A stretch of 64,000 bases of DNA, from positions 49,233-113,232 of the forward strand of contig JBCDBR010000008.1 in the NCBI GenBank assembly GCA_039183205.1, read 5' to 3'. Below, piece by piece: positions 15,475-23,749 of the stretch (positions are counted from its first letter, which is position 1; every line of letters begins with the position of its first letter). The translations under genes and the position numbers were made by a program. The notes beneath the pieces were generated by a model. It saw only the letters and a list, made by a program, of their open reading frames with translations. It was not told where the DNA came from and searched no databases. This DNA is from HKCCE3408 sp039183205 (lineage in GTDB: Bacteria; Pseudomonadota; Alphaproteobacteria; Rhodobacterales; Rhodobacteraceae).

Positions 15475-16353
15475 TCAGTTATTTGGGTAATGCGGATGGG
15501 CGACCGGGTCTTTCGCGCGCCAGAAATGCCGCCGAAACACCTCGCCATAGGATGGGTAGCGATATCCGTAATTCCGCGTTAGGTATTTTTGCTGATTGGC
15601 GAAATACAGACGTGGAAGCCGGTACCACGGCACCCGCGGATGCATGTGGTGCACGACATGGAAATTGTTGTTGAGGAACAGAAAAGCCAAAAGCCCGCGA
15701 TCCTCGATCACTACGGTGCGGCCGCGCATACGCTCATGCGCTTGATGTTCGAGAAATGTGCGGATCTTCAGAACCGATAGGCCAAGGTAGCAGGCAAGCA
15801 GATACGCCCAGACCGGCATCGGTGCCACAAACACGATGGCCAGCACTGGCACGATGGCCAGCACGTGCAATAGCCATGCACGGGCCACGCCCGGTCGCTG
15901 ATGCGCAATCGCGCGCAGATCGGACGCCATGAATGCCACCTGTCCGACCAGCGGCCCGACAACAAGCCGACCAAGCATCGTGTTGTTAAACCCCAAAAGG
16001 GCGCGCACCGCACGTGGCAATCGCTGCCATGTAGCCGGGTCCAGATAATTCGTTTCCGGATCGTCATAAGGATCGGTCAGGTTCGCATCCTGATGATGGG
16101 CCAAATGCGTATCCCGAAACCGAAGATAGGGGATCGCTAGGTTCAACGATGCAAAAACCAACCCTTGACTGACGCGACGCGACGGTAACGGGTGACCATG
16201 CGTGACTTCGTGCTGCAACGACGAATGAAGCGCAATCGTCAACGTTGCCAGCACCACCGCCGGTAAGATCGCCCAAGCCGCAAGCCATAGGGCCGCGGCC
16301 CAAACGAAATAACAGCCCAAAATCAACCATACGGTCGGCCATTCGATCCGCAT
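15475..16353 (-). CDS. Membrane fatty acid desaturase
   Basis: A 292-residue integral membrane di-iron desaturase/hydroxylase. The three histidine boxes are present: H43/H48EVTH52, H83LAHH87 and H232VVHH236, which ligate the two irons. Hydrophobic segments flank the boxes (~8-40, ~60-78, ~160-195). It could desaturate acyl chains of membrane lipids; a beta-carotene-type or sphingolipid substrate cannot be excluded. GGAGGA precedes ATG 16353. It is divergent from the HTH regulator gene (123 bases between starts), which is a plausible regulator by position. Confidence 0.85.
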   Translation of the reverse strand: MRIEWPTVWLILGCYFVWAAALWLAAWAILPAVVLATLTIALHSSLQHEVTHGHPLPSRRVSQGLVFASLNLAIPYLRFRDTHLAHHQDANLTDPYDDPETNYLDPATWQRLPRAVRALLGFNNTMLGRLVVGPLVGQVAFMASDLRAIAHQRPGVARAWLLHVLAIVPVLAIVFVAPMPVWAYLLACYLGLSVLKIRTFLEHQAHERMRGRTVVIEDRGLLAFLFLNNNFHVVHHMHPRVPWYRLPRLYFANQQKYLTRNYGYRYPSYGEVFRRHFWRAKDPVAHPHYPNN

Positions 16354-16476
16354 ATGTCCTCCAGCAATGTTCTACAAGGGCCGCCCCAAGCCCTTTATCT
16401 CGTTACCAAAGCTTGCTTTTTTGCGTCAGTCAGAGTTTTCTAATCAAAAGATCACGGATGTTTCATTTTCTAAACA

Positions 16477-17340
16477 ATGTTGGATATACCCGATAAGCGC
16501 GACCGCGCTGCTCTCTTCCGGGAACGGATCGCCATGGCGATGGTTCTGTCGGGAACGTCGCGGGCGCATCTGGCCCGTGCGTTGGGCATTGATCGCTCAA
16601 CGATCAGCCAAGTGTTGTCGGCCAAGGATGCGCGTCTGCCCGGCGCCCATATTGTCGCGGGGGCCGCACATGTGCTTGGCGTGTCTGCCGATTGGCTCTT
16701 GGGGCTGACCGACCGGCCGGAACAGGCGGGCGTTTTGCTGTCGACAACGCTTTCGATTTCCAAAACCGGCCGCGCGGCCGATGTCGATGATCAGATCTTC
16801 GCCTGGCACAAGGAGGCTGCGGGTTACAAAATCCGCCACGTCCCTGCCACGTTGCCTGACATGATCAAAACGAATGAGTTAATGGAATGGGAATACCGCC
16901 CCACCTATAACCAATCGCCCGGTCGCGCCATCGAAGTCGCCGAGGCAAGGCTTGAATGGATGCGCGCGACAACCAGCGACTACGAGATCGCGATCCCGCA
17001 ACATGAATTGGCCGCCTTGGCCGAGGGTTCAGGTTATTACGCGGGCTTGGCCGCAGATCAGCGTCGTGCACAATTTGATTGGATTTTACGCGTTTACGAT
17101 CAACTTTACCCAACATTACGCGTGTTTGTCTTTGATGCACGCCGGGTATTCTCGGCGCCGATCACGGTCTTTGGACCAAAAATCGCGGCGATTTATCTGG
17201 GCCGTTTCAACATTGCTTTCCGGGATCGAGAACGCGTGAATGCGCTGACCCAGCACTTCGACTGGTTGATCCGCGAAAGCCGCTACTCCGCCCGCGACGC
17301 GCCCGATCTATTGCGCCAAATGCGCGATCAAATTGTTTAA
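16477..17340 (+). CDS. XRE-type helix-turn-helix transcriptional regulator
   Basis: A 287-residue protein with an N-terminal XRE HTH (~15-75: MVLSGTSRAHLARALGIDRSTISQVL, then HVLGVSADWLLGL) and a ~200-residue C-terminal domain that I do not recognise (WEYRPTYNQSPGRAIEVAEARLEWM; later DARRVFSAPITVFG). The C-terminal part could sense a ligand. The gene is divergent from the fatty acid desaturase, suggesting it controls that gene or itself through the 123-base shared region. No strong Shine-Dalgarno is seen before ATG 16477. A gap of 284 bases follows. Confidence 0.8.
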   Translation: MLDIPDKRDRAALFRERIAMAMVLSGTSRAHLARALGIDRSTISQVLSAKDARLPGAHIVAGAAHVLGVSADWLLGLTDRPEQAGVLLSTTLSISKTGRAADVDDQIFAWHKEAAGYKIRHVPATLPDMIKTNELMEWEYRPTYNQSPGRAIEVAEARLEWMRATTSDYEIAIPQHELAALAEGSGYYAGLAADQRRAQFDWILRVYDQLYPTLRVFVFDARRVFSAPITVFGPKIAAIYLGRFNIAFRDRERVNALTQHFDWLIRESRYSARDAPDLLRQMRDQIV

Positions 17341-17624
17341 CAGATCGCGCGTAACGGTTAACGCTTTAGGTGAAACGCGGCATTGAATCACCCGATTGCC
17401 GCTGCCACTCGGTCGCAAAATCACCCGAATTTATCGGCACGTTAACCATACGGCCCCGATGGGCCATGGGATCGGTATCAAGTCTTCTGTTAAAGGTTGA
17501 AAATTCCCAAGTCAGTGCGCAAGGCATCGCGGTCGGGACGTCCCCGAACACATTCTGGCCGGTTTGCTGTTCCCCAGGCGTGGGAACGCGCGGGGCCCGG
17601 GCTTGTGGTCGGCCCGGGCCCTTC
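17341..17624. other. Intergenic region with strong hairpin and TTAACC motifs
   Basis: This 284-base gap separates two convergent genes (HTH regulator and thioesterase). No credible ORF was found. It holds GTTAACGC near 17357 and TTAACCAT near 17443-17450, the latter resembling a CtrA half-site, and a perfect 10-bp hairpin GGGCCCGGGC/GCCCGGGCCC at 17593-17621 immediately beyond the thioesterase stop. The hairpin probably ends the minus-strand message and might also serve the plus strand, where TTCTTAG follows. Confidence 0.5.
17593..17621. terminator. GC-rich hairpin, probable terminator of the thioesterase/AKR unit
   Basis: Arms at 17593-17602 (GGGCCCGGGC) and 17612-17621 (GCCCGGGCCC) pair perfectly over a 9-base loop. 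It lies 4 bases beyond the stop of the minus-strand thioesterase gene. There is no U-run on the minus strand; TTCTT follows on the plus strand. Confidence 0.55.
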
Positions 17625-18626
17625 TTAGATGCGCGGCGCGCCAACGAAGCGGCCCAAGCCCTTCGGTCTTGGCATATGGGCTTGCGCCGCGCCGGCGGCC
17701 GACAACCAGGCGCCGACATCGCTGCGCGGCAGGCCAACGCGGCGGGTATTCAGGTCGATATGCAACAAAAGCTGTTCCGCTGTCGCAGCACAGGCCCCAT
17801 CGCGATACAATTCGTGCCACAGGTGCAGACGCTTTCCCGCGCCGTCTAGGACATGCGTCACCACCGTGATCCGGTCACCGATATCGACCTCGCCGAGATG
17901 TTGGATATGGGTCTCGACCGTAAAGACAGACCGGCCCTCGGCCACACATGCGGCATCCATCCCCGCCCAGAGCAACAGCCGATCCGTTGCATCGGAAAAG
18001 GCGGTCAGATACCGCGCCTCGTTCATATGGCCGTTGTAATCCACCCAATCGGGCGGCACGATCCGGTCGAGCGTGACGGGCGGCGCGGAAAGATCCGGCG
18101 GAGCATGCGGGGCAAGCTGCGTCTCATGCTGCGCCAAGATGGCGCCAATGCCGCTGCCGCGTGCCTTTATCGCCCGCATAGCGGCAACCATTGCGTTTCG
18201 GTCCTGGTCGACCAGCGCGGCCAGGACCGCGGGCAATTCAATGTCGCCATGGCCCACGCCCATCGCTGCGCAGAAATCGGCGGGCGCATCGGGCGAAACG
18301 ACCGGAAAAAGCCAAATCGGGGCTGCGGCCCGCAGCGGCGCGGGCCCGTTACCGCCGTCCAATGTAAGGCTTTGCGTTCGCGCATCGATCGTCCAATCTG
18401 CGTGGCTCGGCTGGTTTGGCGCACGTTCATGGAAGGTGCACGCGCCCTCGGGCGGCAGTGCAATATCAAAAAGCACCGGCAAGACGGCACGCGCGGCCTT
18501 AAATGCGCGCTTGTAGGTTTCTGCGGAAGTCGCCCCGGTGACGCCCACGTCATGGCCCAAAAGAACCGCGCGCGCCGCCCAATCGGGCGCTGCCCCGGCC
18601 TGCCCTTGGATTGTCAGCCGCGCCAT
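17625..18626 (-). CDS. Acyl-CoA thioesterase (4HBT) with degenerate carnitine-dehydrogenase-like N-terminus
   Basis: A 333-residue protein. The C-terminal hotdog domain (~185-325) contains PPDWVDYNGHMNEARYLTAF and VETHIQHLGEVDIGD, typical of the thioesterase half of carnitine 3-dehydrogenase fusions and of betainyl-CoA thioesterases. The N-terminal ~175 residues keep scattered matches to the dehydrogenase half (AARAVLLGHDVGV, LPPEGACTFHER, NAMVAAMRAIKARGSGIGAIL) but have no GxGxxG NAD-binding motif and are far shorter than the ~320-residue enzyme domain. Only the thioesterase should be active. Its start overlaps the stop of the upstream aldo/keto reductase gene by 1 base. The substrate is inferred to be a CoA thioester, possibly a betaine- or carnitine-related one. 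Confidence 0.75.
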   Translation of the reverse strand: MARLTIQGQAGAAPDWAARAVLLGHDVGVTGATSAETYKRAFKAARAVLPVLFDIALPPEGACTFHERAPNQPSHADWTIDARTQSLTLDGGNGPAPLRAAAPIWLFPVVSPDAPADFCAAMGVGHGDIELPAVLAALVDQDRNAMVAAMRAIKARGSGIGAILAQHETQLAPHAPPDLSAPPVTLDRIVPPDWVDYNGHMNEARYLTAFSDATDRLLLWAGMDAACVAEGRSVFTVETHIQHLGEVDIGDRITVVTHVLDGAGKRLHLWHELYRDGACAATAEQLLLHIDLNTRRVGLPRSDVGAWLSAAGAAQAHMPRPKGLGRFVGAPRI

Positions 18627-19672
18627 CAGAACGGCATGGCGTGCAACCTGTGGGTTGCATTGATCTCGCCCAAAATCTCTGTGCCGAGATGCGTGTCCAG
18701 CCCCGCAAGGATATGGTCAAGCTGCGCTTGCGTGGTGGCGCCAAAGATCGTCGCAACCGGAAATGGCCGTTGAACCGTGAACGCCAGCGACATGTGCACC
18801 GGATCAATCCCGTGCCGCCGGGCGATGGCGTGATAGGCATCGGTTGCGGCAAATGCGCGGGGTGTGGTGCGCCCACTGGGCTCTTCTTGGATGGCGAGGC
18901 GGGATCCCGCGGGGATCGCGCCGCCTTGATACTTGCCCGTCAAAATGCCGACAGCCAGGGGCGAATAGGCCAGCAGCAATACATCTTCGTTCACCGCCAG
19001 TTCAGCCAGGTCGGTGTCATAGGTGCGGTAGAGCAGCGAGTATTCGTTCTGGATCGACGCAACCCGCGGCAACCCAAGCCTATCGGAGGTATTGACCCAT
19101 TGCGCCGTGCCCCAAGCGGTCTCATTCGATAATCCGAACGCACCCATTTTGCCCGCATCGATAAGGGCCTGGGCCGCGGTAAGGACATCTTCCATATGCG
19201 CGATGGTCTCGGCGCGGATTTGATGGCTTGGATCGTAAGACCACATTTGCCGGAAATGGTAATGGCCCCGGTTTGGCCAGTGAAGTTGGTAAAGATCGAT
19301 GTAATCGGTTTGCAGCCGTTTCAGCGAACCTTCGAACGCCTCGGTGAAGGTGGCGCCCGTGACCGGCAGGCCTTGGCGCACGAAGCCTTCGTTGAATCCG
19401 GCCGCTTTGGTGGCGATACGAAAGGCATCGCGATGTGCAGGGGCTTGCGCCAGCCAATTGCCGATGATGCGTTCGGTTAGCCCGACGGTTTCGGGACGGA
19501 TCGGATTGACCGGATACATCTCGGCTGTATCGATGAAGGTGATCCCTGCGGCCGCGGCGGCAGACAATTGACGATGAGCGTCCGCCTCGGGTGTTTGGGC
19601 GCCGTATGTCATCGTCCCCAGACAATAATCCGTAACCTCGATGCCGGAGCGGCCGAGTTGAATGGTGCGCAT
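18626..19672 (-). CDS. Aldo/keto reductase
   Basis: A 348-residue NAD(P)H-dependent aldo/keto reductase of the YajO/Tas type. It shows the GRSGIEVTDYCLGTMTYG start, FIDTAEMYP with the catalytic Asp and Tyr, the LYQLHWPNRG strand with the active-site His, and the C-terminal FGATTQAQLDHIL cofactor-binding segment. ATG 19672 is chosen because GAGGA lies 5 bases upstream and family similarity begins there; the open frame extends antisense through imuA but is not conserved. It is coupled to the thioesterase gene downstream. The physiological carbonyl substrate is unknown. The gene is divergent from imuA, and an SOS box lies 67 bases upstream. Confidence 0.9.
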   Translation of the reverse strand: MRTIQLGRSGIEVTDYCLGTMTYGAQTPEADAHRQLSAAAAAGITFIDTAEMYPVNPIRPETVGLTERIIGNWLAQAPAHRDAFRIATKAAGFNEGFVRQGLPVTGATFTEAFEGSLKRLQTDYIDLYQLHWPNRGHYHFRQMWSYDPSHQIRAETIAHMEDVLTAAQALIDAGKMGAFGLSNETAWGTAQWVNTSDRLGLPRVASIQNEYSLLYRTYDTDLAELAVNEDVLLLAYSPLAVGILTGKYQGGAIPAGSRLAIQEEPSGRTTPRAFAATDAYHAIARRHGIDPVHMSLAFTVQRPFPVATIFGATTQAQLDHILAGLDTHLGTEILGEINATHRLHAMPF

Positions 19673-19738
19673 GTGGTCCTCGGGAAATGATTTTATAGGG
19701 GCTAGATTACGCCGCTCTTCACGGGATGCAAGACTTGA

Positions 19739-19753
19739 GAACATTTCAAGAAC
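19739..19753. promoter_or_regulatory. LexA (SOS) box upstream of imuA-like gene
   Basis: GAAC-ATTTCAA-GAAC is a perfect reverse-orientation match to the alphaproteobacterial LexA consensus GTTC-N7-GTTC. It ends 16 bases before the ATG of the ImuA-like gene, a position where LexA would block transcription. By chance about two such 8-base matches are expected in 64 kb counting both strands, so position relative to a DNA-damage gene is the main support. Confidence 0.75.
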
Positions 19754-19769
19754 ATCTATACTCCAAGCG

Positions 19770-20381
19770 ATGGATATAACCCGCCTCACCCGCCAGTCCC
19801 ACCGCCAAGCGCGCCCAGGCCTAAAGCTTTTGGGCCGGTTCGAGTTGGCGGGCGGGCGGGTACATGAATTTTGCGGTGGCGCGCGGCGGCGCCTGGCGCT
19901 TTGGGCGGCAAAAGAACTATCCGGCCCCGTCTTGTGGATCCGGCCAGGCTGGGCAACAGACAGGCTGCATATGGCAGGCGTCGCGGCCGAGATTGATCCA
20001 GGCCGGCTGCTCTTTGCAGAGCCCAAACGGGCCGAAGATCTGCTCTGGTCTCTTGAGGAAGCGTTGCGATCGGGCGCCATAGCGCTTGCCGTGGCCGAAT
20101 GCCCCGAACCGCCCGATCTGACGCCTGTGCGTCGGCTGCACCTTGCTGCGGAAACCGGGGCGGAGAAAGCCGGCCGCGCGCCCTTGGGCCTGTTGCTCAC
20201 ACCAGGTGTCGGTGGCGCACGCGGCGTTGAAAGCCGCTGGCGCCTAGAACAGGCCCATAGGCCGGGCAAAAGCGAATGGCAGCTTGATCGGTTGCGCGCC
20301 CGCACCGCACCCGAGGCACAATGGCCGGTCATGTGGCAAAACGGTCGCGCGACCCTGGCCCCGCAACCTGAACCTGCCTGA
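19770..20381 (+). CDS. imuA: ImuA-like (RecA-fold, SOS mutagenesis) protein
   Basis: A 203-residue protein resembling alphaproteobacterial ImuA, a RecA/SulA-related accessory of the ImuA-ImuB-DnaE2 mutasome. Characteristic stretches are GGRVHEFCGGARRRLAL, GPVLWIRPGW, RLLFAEPKRAEDLLW and GVGGARGVESRWRLE. ATG 19770 is used because the SOS box lies just upstream; a longer frame from 19662 would include the box. In the usual cassette imuB and dnaE2 follow directly, but here the next gene is an MFS transporter after 265 bases, so ImuA is an orphan in this window. Assignment is from remembered family sequence; a recA-related protein of other function is possible. Confidence 0.7.
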   Translation: MDITRLTRQSHRQARPGLKLLGRFELAGGRVHEFCGGARRRLALWAAKELSGPVLWIRPGWATDRLHMAGVAAEIDPGRLLFAEPKRAEDLLWSLEEALRSGAIALAVAECPEPPDLTPVRRLHLAAETGAEKAGRAPLGLLLTPGVGGARGVESRWRLEQAHRPGKSEWQLDRLRARTAPEAQWPVMWQNGRATLAPQPEPA

Positions 20382-20646
20382 ACCGCCGGTCCTACGACCA
20401 AATCGCCTAAGGCCGCGCAAAGCCTCCGCCACGATGCACGCTAATCCCATAGGCTTTTTAAGCACTCAGTACCGCCGCTTTCTTGCGGCAGCTCGGCCCG
20501 GGGCGTGTCCCCGCTGCAGGCGGGGGCGGCAAGCCGGGTCGACCCACCCCCAGGAATACGACATCGCAAACGGCGCAAATCGGCAAGTCGGCGCGTCAGA
20601 ACGCGCGTAGAAAAACGAAAACGCCCTGGTCCAACGCACTGGTCCC

Positions 20647-21861
20647 ATGCGCCTCATCCTTTCGTTCGCGGCCCTCTTTCTTTCCGTCATTCTGCTACAG
20701 CTCTCCTCGGGCGGTGTTGGTCCGCTTGACGTCCTTTCCGGCACCGCGCTCGGCTTTTCGGCAACCCAGATAGGTCTTTTGGGATCGGCCCATTTCCTGG
20801 GGTTTTTCATCGGCTGTTGGTGGGCGCCACGCTTGATGGGCGCGGTCGGGCATTCCCGGTCCTTCGCAGCCTTCACCGCGCTTGGCGGGATCGGCCTTTT
20901 GGGCCACACCTTAACGGACGCACCTTGGGCCTGGGCCGTGTTGCGTGTGGCATCGGGGCTCTGCATTGCCGGCGCCTACACCGTTATCGAAGCCTGGTTG
21001 CAAGCCAAGGTGACCAATGCCACGCGCGGCCGCGCCATGGGCACCTACCGGATGGTCGACATCTACGCACAGCTCGCCGCACAGCTGATGATCGGCTTTC
21101 TCGCGCCCGCCTCTTACGTTTCCTACAATTTGCTGGCGCTTTTGTGCTGCGCGGCACTCTTGCCACTCACTCTCACGCGCCTGGCGCCCCCGCATGTCGC
21201 ATCCGCGCCGCGACTTCAGCCCTTGCTGGCCTGGCGCCTGTCGCCCCTTGCCGTCGGCGGCGTTATTGTGGCCGGCATCGCAACGGCCGCGTTTCGGATG
21301 ATCGGCCCGCTTTACGGGGCCGAGCTTGGCCTTCGCCCGGACCAGATCGGTTACTTCCTTGCCGCCTTCGTCTTAGGCGGCGCGCTGATGCAATGGCCGA
21401 TGGGTTGGATCGCAGATCGCTATGATCGCAGATGGGTGCTGATTTGGATATCGCTGGCCGCCATTCTCGCCTCCGGTCTGACCGTGCTTTTGGCTGGGCT
21501 CGGCACCATCGGCATCTTCGTCGGCGCGTTTATCTTCGGCAGCGTCACCTTCCCGATTTACTCCGTCTCGGCGGCCCACGCGCATGACTGGGCAGACGAC
21601 GATCAACGTGTGGAGCTTTCAGCAGCATTGATCTTTTTTTATGCCATTGGCGCCATTGTCTCGCCGCTCTTGTCGTCGCAGCTGATCGATCTTTTCGGCC
21701 CGCGCGCTCTGTTTTTCTTCATTGGGCTGGGCCATCTCGGCTTGGTCGCCTTTGGCCTTTACCGCATGCGCCGCCGCGCGACATCGGCAGCCCGGCAACC
21801 TTACGTGTGGATCCCGCGCACCTCGTTTCAGGTCGGGCGCCTGTTTCGACGCGGGAAATGA
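20647..21861 (+). CDS. MFS transporter
   Basis: A 404-residue inner-membrane protein with 12 predicted helices and MFS features: SATQIGLLGSAHFLGFFIGCWWAPRLMGAVGH (loop 2-3 A-motif-like) in the first half and GGALMQWPMGWIADRYDRRW, a clear MFS signature, in the second. It resembles the YcaD group. The substrate is not predictable. The 265-base region ahead contains a small GC-rich hairpin near 20509-20525 (CCCCGC/GCGGGG) but no recognisable gene. It is followed by metG after 62 bases. Confidence 0.85.
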   Translation: MRLILSFAALFLSVILLQLSSGGVGPLDVLSGTALGFSATQIGLLGSAHFLGFFIGCWWAPRLMGAVGHSRSFAAFTALGGIGLLGHTLTDAPWAWAVLRVASGLCIAGAYTVIEAWLQAKVTNATRGRAMGTYRMVDIYAQLAAQLMIGFLAPASYVSYNLLALLCCAALLPLTLTRLAPPHVASAPRLQPLLAWRLSPLAVGGVIVAGIATAAFRMIGPLYGAELGLRPDQIGYFLAAFVLGGALMQWPMGWIADRYDRRWVLIWISLAAILASGLTVLLAGLGTIGIFVGAFIFGSVTFPIYSVSAAHAHDWADDDQRVELSAALIFFYAIGAIVSPLLSSQLIDLFGPRALFFFIGLGHLGLVAFGLYRMRRRATSAARQPYVWIPRTSFQVGRLFRRGK

Positions 21862-21923
21862 CCCTGCTGGCTCTTTGCCCTGCCGTAAGCTAGAGACGGC
21901 AGACGACAGCGAAGGCAAGCGGT

Positions 21924-23633
21924 ATGGCAAGGCATCTGATCACCTCAGCAATTCCGTACATCAACGGTGTAAAACATCTTGGCAACCTGATCGGGAGCCA
22001 ATTGCCAGCCGATCTTTACGCGCGGTATTTGCGCGCCCGTGGGCATGAAGTTCTGTTTCTATGCGCCACCGATGAGCACGGTACACCGGCCGAGATCGCG
22101 GCCGCAAAAGCCGGCAAACCCGTTGCCGAATACTGCGCCGAGATGTGGCAGGTCCAGTCCGATCTTGCCGCGGGATTTCGGCTCAGCTTTGATCATTTCG
22201 GCCGCTCGTCAAGCCCGCAAAACCACGCGCTGACGCAGCACTTCGCCAAGGTTCTGGATGACGCCGGCCTGATCCGGGAAGCCACCGAAAAGCAGATGTA
22301 TTCCCACGCTGATGGCCGCTTCTTGCCCGATCGCTACATTGAAGGCACTTGTCCGAATTGCGGGTTCGAAGAGGCGCGCGGCGACCAATGCGACAATTGC
22401 GGCAAGTTGCTCGACCCTGTTGACCTGATCGATCCGCATTCCACCATTTCCCAATCCACCGATCTGGAAATGCGCGACACCAAGCACCTCCACCTGCGTC
22501 AATCGGCGATGAAGGACCGGTTGGAGGCGTGGATCGACACCCGCGAAGGCTGGCCGATCCTGACCACATCGATTGCCAAGAAATGGCTGAACGACGGAGA
22601 TGGATTGCAGGATCGCGGCATCACCCGGGACCTGGACTGGGGCGTGCCGGTCAAGAAAGGCGATGCGCCTTGGCCGGGTATGGAAGGCAAGGTTTTCTAT
22701 GTCTGGTTCGATGCGCCGATCGAATATATCGCCTGTGCGCAGGAATGGGTGGATGCGGGCAAGGGTGAGAATTGGGAACGCTGGTGGCGCACCGACAAAG
22801 GCGCCGATGACGTGACCTACACCCAGTTCATGGGCAAGGACAATGTACCCTTTCATACGCTCAGCTTTCCGGCCACGATATTGGGGTCCGGCGAGCCCTG
22901 GAAGCTCGTCGATTATATAAAATCTTTCAACTACCTGAACTATGATGGCGGGCAATTTTCCACCAGCCGAGGGCGCGGCGTATTCATGGATCAGGCGCTT
23001 GAAATCCTGCCCTCTGACTATTGGCGGTGGTGGCTTCTGAGCCATGTTCCGGAAAGCTCCGACAGCGAATTTGTCTGGGAGACCTTCCAGCAGGACGTCA
23101 ACAAAGACCTCGCCGATGTGCTGGGCAATTTCGTCAGTCGCATAACCAAATTTTGCCGGTCGAAATTTGGCGAGGCGGTTCCAGAAGGCGGCGCGGCGGG
23201 CCCAGAGGAGGCCGCGTTGGCCGACGCATTGCAGACGCGCCTTGAAGCCTATGAGACTGCAATGGACCGGATCGAAATTCGGCGCGCAGCGGGCGAGTTG
23301 CGCGCGATGTGGACACTTGGGAACGAATATTTGCAGGCCGCCGCACCCTGGGCAGCGTTTAAAACCGATCCGGACCGAGCCGCAGCGATCACTCGAACCG
23401 CGCTGAACCTCATCCCGCTCTATGCCACCGTATCGGCGCCATTTCTTCCCGATGCCGCGGCAGCCCTGCATCGCGCCATGGCGACCCAGCCGCAATGGCC
23501 GGAGCAGGCCGGGACCAGTTTGACAAGCCTCTCAGCGGGACATTGCTTTTCCGTACCGGATGTGTTGTTTCGCAAAATTGCCGATGAAGACCGTGTCGAA
23601 TGGGAAACGCGGTTTGCTGGGACCCGGGAGTAA
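21924..23633 (+). CDS. metG: Methionyl-tRNA synthetase
   Basis: A 569-residue class I aminoacyl-tRNA synthetase that charges tRNA-Met. The start MARHLITSAIPYINGVKHLGNL contains the HIGH-type motif (HLGN); a zinc knuckle is visible (CPNC...CDNC, ~residues 141-155), and the KMSKS loop is replaced by FSTSRG around residue 345, as in a known bacterial/archaeal MetRS subgroup. The anticodon-binding region has the QQDVNKDLADVLGNFVSRI motif. There is no C-terminal dimerisation (EMAP-like) domain. It is convergent with the FAD-linked oxidase gene, with a strong terminator between them. Confidence 0.97.
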   Translation: MARHLITSAIPYINGVKHLGNLIGSQLPADLYARYLRARGHEVLFLCATDEHGTPAEIAAAKAGKPVAEYCAEMWQVQSDLAAGFRLSFDHFGRSSSPQNHALTQHFAKVLDDAGLIREATEKQMYSHADGRFLPDRYIEGTCPNCGFEEARGDQCDNCGKLLDPVDLIDPHSTISQSTDLEMRDTKHLHLRQSAMKDRLEAWIDTREGWPILTTSIAKKWLNDGDGLQDRGITRDLDWGVPVKKGDAPWPGMEGKVFYVWFDAPIEYIACAQEWVDAGKGENWERWWRTDKGADDVTYTQFMGKDNVPFHTLSFPATILGSGEPWKLVDYIKSFNYLNYDGGQFSTSRGRGVFMDQALEILPSDYWRWWLLSHVPESSDSEFVWETFQQDVNKDLADVLGNFVSRITKFCRSKFGEAVPEGGAAGPEEAALADALQTRLEAYETAMDRIEIRRAAGELRAMWTLGNEYLQAAAPWAAFKTDPDRAAAITRTALNLIPLYATVSAPFLPDAAAALHRAMATQPQWPEQAGTSLTSLSAGHCFSVPDVLFRKIADEDRVEWETRFAGTRE

Positions 23634-23706
23634 CCGCGCGTCGGGCCTGCTCAGGCCACCCTTACGGGCAGCCATCGCCGGCCCGAATCCTCGCCGGATG
23701 GGCTTT

Positions 23707-23729
23707 GCGAGGGATGACGCATCCCTCGC
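23707..23729. terminator. Bidirectional terminator between metG and FAD-linked oxidase
   Basis: A perfect 10-bp stem, GCGAGGGATG/CATCCCTCGC, with a 3-base loop ACG lies between two convergent stops (23633 and 23750). There is no long T-run, but CTCCCTT follows. Its position between convergent genes supports a terminator role for both. Confidence 0.7.
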
Positions 23730-23749
23730 GCTCCCTTAGCTTCGCGACA

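Noticed and set aside
19673..20401. Upstream extension of the aldo/keto reductase frame to 591 codons
   Set aside because: The extra part is antisense to imuA, crosses the SOS box and has no similarity; the true start has its own Shine-Dalgarno.
22209..23495. 428-codon minus-strand open frame antisense to metG
   Set aside because: It lies wholly inside a certain methionyl-tRNA synthetase gene and shows no recognisable motifs.
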